Of a stretch of 64,000 nucleotides of DNA, positions 15,201 through 27,200 are shown piece by piece. The position numbers were made by a program, and so were the translations under genes. The notes under the pieces were generated by a model. That model was not told the DNA's origin, ran no database searches, and saw nothing but the letters and a program-made list of their open reading frames with translations. Origin of the DNA: Apostichopus japonicus (taxonomy: Eukaryota; Echinodermata; Holothuroidea; Aspidochirotida; Stichopodidae); contig NC_092573.1 in the NCBI RefSeq assembly GCF_037975245.1, forward strand, positions 74,501 through 138,500, read 5' to 3'. Position 1 is the first letter of the stretch. Every line of letters starts with the position of its first letter.

Positions 15201-18200
15201 AGTCTAATACACAGACCATTACATCATTTCCTCAGATGCTACACAAAACTCCACAGGTAAACATAAAGAGTTTAATGGCCTCAAAAGACATGTACAATAT
15301 GCAATGTGTTACAAATATTCAAGGCTGCTGTGTTTTTCCTATACAAGTTTAAGGAACATGTTTTGGCTGAATTTTTAGAATGCATTAAACCATGGATTAA
15401 CATTAACAGTTGTCAGACATTCATAAACGGTGTCGTCTTTAAGGGAGCATTCTGGTGATTTAGCATATTTTAAAGGAGAATATCTTGAATAGCGTGATAG
15501 CTACAGAGACATTACTAAGTAGCACTCAATCTTCTTTTTTTTGTCATGGATTATCACACACAGAGTAAATATTACTCCTATTAGGAGCAAATTACCATGA
15601 ATAATTGACATATATGTACAAGCTTGTTTGATATCATATGCAGCAGGACAGGGTACTCAAGTTTATACCAAAATAGGACTCTTCGCCTAGATCTTGGCTG
15701 TGTTTCATGAAGCATTCTCCAAGTTGTGCCTCCACCTGTGGATACCTGCTCGTCGTTGTTTGCCCTCTCATTTTATTCATGGTTCTGGCGGTACTCACTT
15801 TGGCACGATTGACTGAAAAGTAGAAAAATCAAAACCGATGAAGTAGGTGAAGAGTAAACATGTAGGGAGACTGTAGAGAAAGTCCGAGAAAAGTTGGCAA
15901 AACGGGGAAAAAATGATAGTACAAAAGTAGGAATCAACAGATGTACCGACAACATTTATGTTCATGAATAGTGAATATTATAAATACTTCAATGTAAATA
16001 TAATAAATATAACTGGTAACATTTTTGCACTGCACCCTCAATAACCCCTTCCACCCCACCCACTCAGTATTCTGATACAGGATGTACTCAAAATGCTCAA
16101 GATTAAAATCCTCCCACTGATTTTCATACAGTAGGCAAGATCTGATCAGCATTCAATCAGTGTTGTTACAGCCCCATTGAATAATGAAGGCCAAAGAAGA
16201 CAAAAATGATACACACTGCGTGCAGTACTACAGTATATGCAGCTCCTACAATACAACTGCAACAAAGAAGAATCATAATAACAACAGTGAATTGAACAGC
16301 ACAAACTCACAACATACAGAAGATGTGTTAATTGCTATTTACCAAAATGATAACAAAACTTTAAATAATATAAAAAAAGATAAAGATACTCTGGAAACAT
16401 TCCTTTGGCAGGGCCTGTTTGCAATACCCAAACAGGCAAACTTTAAAAACTTTGAATTGGCATGTTATAGGAGGTGATTATGAATTAACATTTTCATTTG
16501 GTGACAAAAATTAGGACAGTGCCTTTAGTGCATACAGTATCAGGTGCAATCTTTTTTTGTGGAATTTACCAAAGAAGGTTTGATCAAATTGCCAACCAAA
16601 CTCAACTACCTACTTTAAATCATTAAATTCAATATTAAATTGAATGGACCTTGCAAAACAAAGGTTTGAGGTGACAAATAACTATAGATCAAACAGATTA
16701 TACACAAAAGCAGAGCTAGTCATCTTTCAGTGAATACTTTCGAAATTTCATCTTTTTATCAACACTACATTTGAATGCAAACTGCAACATGTGTAAAGTC
16801 GTTATATTCCTCAGATTTGCCAGATATTCACAATATGGAGCTGTAAATGAACATGCATTATAGGCTTCAAAATGGTAGATTCTGAAGGAGACCTTAGATA
16901 GGGTCATTGCGGGTGCAGTGCTAGAATGTTACAAGTTAATAGGAATTAATATGGAGCTGGATGGTACACCAATATCGACTGAACAACAACTTTGAGAAGC
17001 CAACAAGATTTGAGAGGTGGTGAGAGAATGAAGACTTGTAGGCTTCGGGAATGGCTGAATCTGAAGAGAGATCCAATTTACCTGGATTTGGCTGCAGAAA
17101 TTCAATGGTTTTTGTCATGATTTCATCAACTGCTGCAGTTGTGGCATCAATTTGCTGTAGGAATTACAAACAAAAAGTAATTATCTTTCAAATTAATTTA
17201 TCAATCATTTACAAATAAATACACACATAAAATCCATGTTCAATGGATAGAAAACTTTAAGGTATGACTGGGACTTAGATGATTCAGGTACCCAAATGAA
17301 CAGCTGTAATTCAGTTATAGGCACTCTGTGACTCCAAGTTGAACTGTTGGCTCAAACCACCACATTCTTTAAGTTTACATCTAGTACACAAACATGGAAT
17401 TGCTTCTTATTTAGTGCGAACTGATCTGCATTACTAACCAGTTTAAGGAAAAGATACTCTGGATTTAACTGTAGAGAGAAAAGGAGTGGGAGGCAGTGAG
17501 GGCAAAGAAGGGGGAAAACAAAATTAAGGGGCGGGATAGGGGGGCGGGATAGGGGTGCGAAATAGGGGTGCGAAATAGAGGGGTAAACAGAGGGAGAAAT
17601 AGTTATAACAGAGCTCTAGGGGAAGGAGGGAAGAGAAAGAGGGTGAGGGGAAGAGAGGGAATGGAGAGGGAGGGAATGGAGAGGGAGGGAAGGGGGGATG
17701 AAGAGGGGAGAGGTAAGGGATACTATCCAAATGCTACCTGAGGCAACTGCAACTGAAAATAAGTAACCAATGCCTGAACAGGTTGGTGACTGTGCCCTGA
17801 AATATTGTTTTTACTGCATTTAATTCATGTATAATATTAATAAATTTTATGATGTTAACTTTACAGTTTTCCTCAGACTTTATCTCCAGAATCATCTAAG
17901 TTCATTGCACATGTCAAGTTCAATGCCCGAGCTAACCTGTAAATGATTAACTAGATGAAGCCAAGCACTCAAATAATAACAAAGATCATCAATAGAAGTT
18001 GGATAACTCTTAACAGATAATACAGTACAAAGTTTTGAATGTGTGAATGGCTTTCATTAATAGTCATTCTCTGGTACACATTGTACAATCATGCTCAATT
18101 GATGTGACATCTTGTAACTATATACAGTACAGTATATAAAGGCAGGACATGAACGTAGTCAAATTAACATCTGATACAGAACATTATATGTCTTGACATG

Positions 18201-21200
18201 ATCCACTCTGTTATTTCCTTAATACAGTAGTTCTTCTCTGGTACACATTACAATTATTTCACACAATCGCGGTGACATATTGTACAGTATTGCTTGTCAC
18301 AAAGACTATCAGAAGGAGAAAAGTTGTACTGGGCAAGCAAATTGACATTTAATGCATGTTTTATGAATTATTAATATGTCTTGACAAAGTTGACATCTTC
18401 CTGTGGTCGTCTCATCAATCATTTCAACTATGGTATATGGAGGCCAACAGTCTAGAATATTGCAATAACATTTTACTTTTTCTATTAATTAAGTTATTGA
18501 CTGTGTGGAGCAACCAGTTGCCAAAGTGCAATTTTCAACATTGTCAGACAATTAAGACAAGCAACCTATGCAGCACATGTAGTATGTACAGTACAGTATG
18601 TATATAATGTGATATATATGGTTTTATAATCCCAAAACTCATTGGGTTTGGTTATTTATGAGCAACAAGTTTACCTGTCTACTCACAACCTTAGCACTCT
18701 CGCTCCACCCGTCTAGGGTGAACTGGCAACCTTTGCAGCTAAGGGTGTACAGTGCTAAAAACGTTTACCAGTTCATTCTAGACAAAGTACAATGGCTTGA
18801 CAGAATGCTACCGTTGTGAGAACACAAGTGAGCTACTATAGGATGCTGAGGAAGTAACACCTGGGACCAAAGAGTCCTTCTGAACAAGCGATATGTTCTT
18901 GCAACATTTATGACGCAACAATGATCTTTGCATGAGCTACAGTACTACCGTATTGGAATTAACTCAATGACAACAGAGAGTTGAACTGAAATAGACCTTG
19001 AGAAATAGTTTTTGAAACATATGAAATCTGGATTTTTTTTGTTTAATGTGAACCACTGCAATTGTCTAGATGAGGCCTCCATAGTCAACATGCTCTTTTA
19101 CAAGTTTACTTTCTATATTTTAACAATTTGTCCAATAGAAAGAATATATTCCTATGTACACAAATGTAATAGAAATATGTGAAAGGATTCTTGCCAGCAT
19201 ACTGTACATGTCAAAACGGTTTAGTGATCACTGCTTACAGCCCAAACTTTATATAGATAATAAATTTATATAGATAGAATAAAGATTACACTGGTCTAGC
19301 TGTCTGTTATGTAGTAGATCTTATCAAATACTGTACTGCACAACTTATCAATGCATCTCTAGATAAACACAGTCAAAACCAATATATATCCTGGTCAGGA
19401 ATGTCTCATATAACGTACATGTCTATGAGCAATATAAATGCACAATGTTAAGTGCCCATTAGTAATACTGTGAGTATTATAACTGTAGGTCTCTAGTACT
19501 GAAGCATCTCTTAACTTGTACTGTAATACTGAATGTTCATTTTACAAGTACTTTCAATGAATTTATATGATTATATACTCTTTCCAATATCATAAGTTGT
19601 CAGTAATAGGCAACAAAGACAATCAAATTTGTATTTTACTGTTTGATTGAATCATTGAAGTCTAGTCTGCATTTACTTAGATTTCATATGAGTCCACAAT
19701 GATTGAAAGTCCAACAACCTCAATCATTCATAACAAACAAACATTACTGTACATAGAGGTTTATATGCACAATTATACATTGTTTGCCTTAAGATAGAGG
19801 GGATGGTAGGTGGGAATAGGGAGGTAATCAACAGGAAGGGAGGGGGGAGAAAGGGAAAGAGGACATCCAGAGAGGAGGGGAGAGAAGAGAAAATAGAAGA
19901 AGTAAGAGAAGAGGGGAGGGAAAACAGGAGAGAAGAGGGGAGACAAGAGGGGATGGAAGGGTAGGAAAGGTCAGGGAGAGAAGAGGGAAGGGAGAGGGGA
20001 ATGAGAGGGGAAGGAGAGATGAATGAGAGAAGGGGAGAGAAAAGGGAAGAGAAGAGGAAAGAAGGGAGAGAAGAGAACAATCTGAGACAAAGAGAGAAAA
20101 GGAGAGAGAAGAGGGGAGAGCAAGGGAAGGAAGGGAGGGAGAGAATAGGTAAGGGAGAGCAGAAGAGGGGAAGAAGGGAGGTACTGTATCAGAGAGATTA
20201 TACAATGCTAACTGATGGGCAACTACATCTGAAATTATTAACCAACACTTGAAGAGGACTGTGCCTGTGTACTTCATTTCAAACTTCTAAAATTACCCAG
20301 GACAAGACTTGGGATCTTCCTTGGATCTATTGACATACACAGGTGTGCGTGTGCACTTTCAATGTGCCAAGTTTTGACTCTGTCATTGACTATGGTAAAT
20401 ACACTGTGGTACAGTTGTAGTGCCTTGTGAAGTGTCTACTTGGTTGTGTGACTGTAATTACAGTTTGTAGACTGTCATACAGTGTACAAATATGCAAACT
20501 CACTGTTGCACACAATAAAGGTAGGTGTATTACCTCACCGACACACTGCCAGTGAGTCATTACATCATTGTAATAATAATCACCATATATGGTAAACACA
20601 CAGATAGTACTGATATGTTTGGTTAGGATATGTAGAGAAAAAAAACCTCTCATCCTGTATTAAGAACAACCCTGACAATTTACTGGAGTGTTTTATTAAT
20701 TGACCTACCCTCCATCACACCATTGTATGCAGACCGTGAACTTTTGTGAACCAGTTAAACAGTACCGGGAATTCAGTTGAAACAATTTGACAACTCGTAA
20801 TGCAGTACAGTAGGACATGGCCTAGTGTCATATATACTAATGGTAGGCATAGTGTACAACACTGTACTGTACATTGAAGACAAGTTCAACAAAGTAGGTT
20901 ATATATTAAACACATTAAAGCCTGAGTTATATTGAAATTGCCTACCTACAAAGTTAACATGTTCAAAATAGCTAGGAGTTTTCCGGGCTCTAAATTGTTC
21001 CCAGAAAGATAAATGAGGGTTAAATTTGAGGATCGGCTGAGTTTTTCTGAAGGGAGCAGTGAAACTGGAATTACACAACAAACTAAGTATGATATTCAGG
21101 TGACCATAATTTTGGTTATCCTAGCATGTTTGTTTGCTATGCAGATCAACTTTTATGATTACTGTGTGCCACTGTTAAAAGACACACTGTAGGCAATCTT

Positions 21201-24200
21201 AATTTAGCGTGCTGCGGTACAGTATTACACTGTTTAAACGATAATTAAGTGTCTAAAGAGCTATAAATCTTCTGCATTTTATGGAATTTAGGTAATTCTG
21301 TCCTCAAGGAAACAGAAACTTTAGCAAATTATATAACAGTACTTTACGACATTTGAGTTAAACCTGTTGTGCAAAAGTTTATAAGCATAGCAATATTATG
21401 CTATGCAAATGGGAAAATCATTACAAAACTTTTAAGAATATTTTTGTACACAGAACCTTGGTACTATATTTGCATAAATACTGTAAGAGCGGTAAAATGC
21501 AAAGTAGCAGCTAGCTAAAATATGCACATTCCCTCATGACCGTGGATTACGAACTTTGTCAGTCAGGATTAATTATTACGACATGCTTCGCACATAGAAA
21601 AAGTGTTACCTTCTTTACATAACCACAAACAAGATTTACCTTAGTGATATGATTCTAAACAAGCTATAAAGACAAACTGAACACAGTTTTATGGCAAACT
21701 GTTATTGTTTTGGACAAGGTTTAATAGTCATTTTTAATCAGCAGGCCAGACACTTCATTTTACAGATCAGTTATCAACCAAAGATATTTAGTTCTAATAT
21801 TTTCTCGAGCTATTGTTATTATACAGTATATGCAGATATTAAAGCACTAGTCAGTCCTTATGACACAGGTAGATGGTCATGCATACATGCAATTAGTATG
21901 CAGATATTTAAAGCACTAGTCAGTGTTAATATGACCAGACAACATCTTTACCTGTGCATTAAACACAGCGTGTTGGGTCTATTTCGTGAAGCAAAATTTA
22001 ACCTGACCACTACTGTGCTAACTAATGAACAAGTGTTTCCATATAATCTTCACCATTGGATGAAAGAATGGTTGAGAATGATGCACCTGGATATCCGCCT
22101 TACCCTACATGTCAAACAAGCCCCAGCGATAGGAAAAGCTGACCTCGGAAGACGCTTCCTCCATTAACAACCTCAAAAGGAAACCATTCAGGAACTAAAA
22201 ACAACCACATCTCTTTCCCAGGAGTTACTGTATGTGCCTGGTACTACAGTAGTTCCTGGCATAGATACTTAATATAAGAAATTAAACCTAGCTTTCACAT
22301 TCTCATGTATACAGTAGTGGGAAAATGAAACTTTTGGTATCAGGTTTCTGTCAGAATATGGAACAACAAAATTAAGCTTTCACCTCAACATACTGTAGGC
22401 CTATGCTTGCTTTAGTCCACCATAAAATGGAATCACAGTAGTTCATAGTTCATAAGTATACCTGAAATGTGTAAATTTTGCATAATTTGCTGATATAAAA
22501 GGTATGAATCAAAATTTGAAAAAAAGTTCGGTAAAGGAAAGTTCATTTATATGTAGACTGGAAATAGGAGTGAAATAAATGTCATTGTTTTGATTTTTTT
22601 TTTTAATTTTGTATTATCATATGCACCAGGAAGCTACTGCTCATACTCACTGTCATACACATACGTATAACCATAACAGCACAGTACAGTATGTTGTAAA
22701 AATATGTAATGGCACTACTAATCACTGCACTATGACATTACAGTAGACCTGTATAATTTACCAGGTGTCATCCAAACATGGAAGAATGTGTAAAATTTAT
22801 AGAATCTATTGCTTTCAATCAGATCAAAATCTATAAAACAATGTGTACCACCTTCACGAACAGCTGCACATTTGGTTTATTTAGTGAAGTATATACTGTA
22901 TTGGGAATTGATCAATGGTCTGTTAACACTGTATGAAATCTCAATATGCTACTGCATGAGTACACAAGGACAGTATTGTACCCAAGTACTGTAGTACTCT
23001 ATTGTCAAACCAGAATACAGGATATTTAACTTTCTCGGTCAAACATAAATCTGTACTTCCCGACAGCTCCCTCCCTTACCCCTAACCCCATCTGCCCATT
23101 GTGCTACTGTAAATAGGATTCAGTGTACTGTAGGAAAGGATGGAGATATTGTATCTCCCTTTGTAGAATGTTCACAGTCAAACTGAGCTCACAGCTTCAA
23201 GTCCCATATCTAAGATTCAAAACTGCAGTATACTGTACTGCTACTAACTAAGGTGAGTGAAGTCACAGTTTCAAGTCCCAGTTCTACGACTCAAATCTGC
23301 AGTGTACTGTACTACTTCGAACTGAGGTCACAGCTTCAAGTCCCATTTATAAGATTCAAAACTGCATGATACAATACTGCTACTCACTAAGGTGAGTGAA
23401 GACACAGTTTCAAGTCCCAGTTCTACCACTCAAATCTGCAGTGTACTGTACTACTACGAACTGAGGTCACAGCTTCTAGTCCCATTTATAAGATTCAAAA
23501 CTGCAGAATATGGTACTACTTCTGAGGTGAGTGAGGTCACAGCTTCAAGTCCTGATTCTACAGCTCAAAACTGCAGTATTCTGTACTACGAGACAGATTG
23601 TGTGAACAAATCAGCAGCATCTATAAACTAATTTACAATGTGTAAAATCAAACTTGTGAGGAATCTAACTTTAATGGGGCATCCAGTTTTACTACATTAA
23701 TCAGTAAAGTGAAAATTACTCACAAAACTAAAGGTTAAACAAAAGAGAAAGATCAAACTCTTCCTAGAAGAATGTGCACAGTAATTGACATTATTAACAG
23801 GATATGGCTATACACTGTACGGGTTGTCTTTGTTTATATATAAGTGACACTTTGTAACCCCAATATTGCAAAGTCTGCAAATTGTTAATTGCAAATACTG
23901 TGGAACTCTTTCATGTATAAAGCCTACACAGGGAGATGAACAACTTGCTATATACTGTATCTACAGTATAGAAGAGTACTTACCCACATTTAATCGTGTA
24001 TACATTGCGTTGTTCCAGAAACAAGGTGCAATATACAGTAAGATATCATACTATACTATCAATTTGACACTTAGAGCATGCTACTACCATGAGTGAGCAC
24101 ACTAGTGGTAGTATGTACACAATGGGTTCAGCAGGAAATTAATTTAATTGTTTAAAAAAAAGCAAACAACTAGGAAAAGTCCTTCATGTTGACAAAAGAC

Positions 24201-27200
24201 CCATAACAAAGTGTATAGTGAAAGCAGTCAGTACAGGTGTTGAACTGCTACAAGATTACATACAAGATATACAGGTCACACTACATTTAACTGCCTAAAT
24301 GAGAGTTATTTTAAACTCACATGGAACGTGGTCAATTTTCAGACTGATCATACTTCCCCGTGTTACTGCTGACTATACTACATACAGTATGTGCCAATAA
24401 CAGCATACAATATATGCTATGTCAGGAAGAATGTGAGGCCATGGATCACAAATTAATGTACTGTAGTAAAGCTTTTGTAAACAATGTAAGGTTTTGATTC
24501 TGTGATTGATCCCAACTCAACTGTCACTGCTAGCGCTCTTACCTAAATAAATCTACACTACTCAGTACGGTATCTTAGGGTTACATAGTCACTCTGTGAA
24601 AAATCCATTTTCTCCTATATATTTCTTTATCAAGAATTAATCTATGGTAAATCCTATTAACTTTCCTAGTAGATACAGATCTGTATAACTATTAAACCTA
24701 CATGATAAATGCATTATTGAATTATGGACGGCTTTTAAACATTTGTCTGGAAAGGAGTGTGATATACAACAGAACCCCAGCTTTACAAGACGATACATCT
24801 GCCAATAGAGTAGGTCCAACTTAAGACACAATATTTAAGAGAGAAAAGTAAGAGGGAAGTGGTGCTGGGGGAGGAGGGGAGGGAGGACTGGGCATCTGGT
24901 AAAAGGAAATTGGATGTCTCTAACTTGATATTGAAGAGCTTTAGTGCGTTTAGTCATGTAGAATATCAGCCACGAGTTTACAATTTACATGAGAGACACC
25001 CCAATACTGTAGCTAATTCATGCCTTGTATTGGCTCTCCAGTGATAGACAGTCAATGTGCTGTTCCTAACAAATACTTTGCAGCTTCTAATTCTTGGCAG
25101 ACCTTGTTTCAGTAGTATTGCCAGTAATACCTGGATCAATGCAGAACTGTATTACAGAGGACAAGCCTTCGGCGAGTCTCACTCGAGCGACCCGCCCGTG
25201 TGGCGGTGGGGGGAAAGAGGGAGCCTGCTACCCCCTCGGATCGACGGAGGATATTTCTTTCCATGCAAAAATCCCAATATATACTGTATGGACCCTAGAT
25301 CAGGAACACAAGCAGTGTGTCAAGTGTACAAAAACCATAGATCTATATTGGCATATATATACATACTGTACTTCTAACTCAGATTTGCTTTCATAATCTT
25401 TTAAAAGAGAAATGTTTTACACATCTATGTAATAAAATGCTGGTTAAATGTTACTTCACAGACAGAGTGTGTTTCACAAAATGGGCTTAATTTTTAGAAT
25501 TACTACCTTTTTTTACTCTTTCCCTCCTTATGCCATGACCCCACCCTCCCTTTTTCTGAGTAATTTTACCAAAATTCAAGCACTACAGGTACAGTAGACC
25601 ATACTGATCAATATAATAGAATATGTGTGTATATATGTTTCTATATCACTGAGACTAAGACAAAATACATGAGGCCAGGTTTACACAGTTACAGAAACCT
25701 CTATAAATATTTAACCACAGAGGTACTTTATGCAGACTTAACTCAAACCTATTAGGAGCAAAACAAACATCACCATAGAAACAAAACAAACAGAAGTGGT
25801 CAGTTTAATTTAAATACTGACAGATTAAATTTGCGCCTTCCTCACTGAAACTTCCAAAACTGCTAACAAAACCTCAAAATTAAGATACTGTAGCTGGTTT
25901 GCTTTTCAGCTATAAACAGTATGTCTTTACTCATCATTACATTCCACTGTAAAACAGATCAACACAACTTCATTAAAGTAGCTATTCTCCCACCTCATCC
26001 TCACCACCCCCTCTCCTTCCCTTTCCCCTCCCAAGACATATGATGGGTTAGAAAGGAGCAAGTAATGTTATGCAAAATATACAGTTTTAAGGGTTGCTAT
26101 AAGCCAATGGAAAAACATTTGTTTTACTTTTAAATTAATACTTTGTATTATTCAAGATAACTTCACAGGAAAATTCAAAGTGGTTGTGCTTTCTAACGAT
26201 TGTAGTATAACACAGGAGAATCCTGTGTTTAAACTGCCCAGGCTATTTAAATTAGAGGTAAAAACAAACAATGGCACTGACCTAATGGGCTAACAGTAGA
26301 TGGAATGGAGATTTACTTCAGATACCGTTGACTACATTAACTATGGGGCTTAGAGATACTGTAATTTAACTTTGCAACACAATGGTCTGTGTACAGTAAC
26401 TAAGAGGTATTTTCTAATACTCAGGCTGCGCAAGTCTCATCTATGCCTAACTTCCTAACATTTATACTATATGCACACACTGACAGGTAACAAATTACTG
26501 ACAGCATTGTGACATTGATGGAAGTATCGATGGAGAAGACTTTCGGTATCGAAACATCGTGCTATGCATCTCCACATTGCCATCAAAATGGGGTCAAACA
26601 AAGAACAACTGGATGATCCTACTTGACCCACATAGACAATCTAATGCGGAAAAGCAGTTTCACCAACACAATTTAGTCAGTTGTAATAAGCAAGTCAGTA
26701 TACAGGCATATAAAGCACTTGTGAACTTGAGGATAAAAATGAACCTGTTCAGTCTGGGTTTATTTTTTTGTTAACCCTTTGTCTTTTATTAGTTTCCTGT
26801 TTTATGGAAGTGTGATAAAACTATGATAACCATTGATACAGTGAGTAGCAGGAACAGTTGTTCATGTACGGATAAGACAACTTTGTGACTTGATATGCAG
26901 AAATTGAGGGATTCGTGTAAATTTGTTTTAACCTTTGTCTTTTAGTTTCCTGTTTTATGGAAGTGTGATGAAACTATGATAACAATTGAAACAGTAAGTA
27001 GCAGCAACTGTTGTACACATACATGTATGGATAAGAAAACTTTGTGACTTGAATTGCAGAATCTGAGGGATTCATGTAAATTTGTTTCGTTTTCACTAAG
27101 TACTGAGACATTTGGTGGTGAAGATGTGGGATGACATTACAAGGAATCAGATAGGAGTGGGTAGGGGGGTTGGGGATTCATGATAATGCTGAAGAGAACT

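Noticed and set aside
19724-20277. Long Ser/Pro/Leu-rich minus-strand frames
   Set aside because: They are translations of the purine tract (polypyrimidine on the minus strand), not genes.
21691-22167. 158-codon plus-strand open frame
   Set aside because: It lies inside endophilin intron 2 on the opposite strand, includes the two copies of a short tandem duplication and shows no family motif; it is most likely chance.
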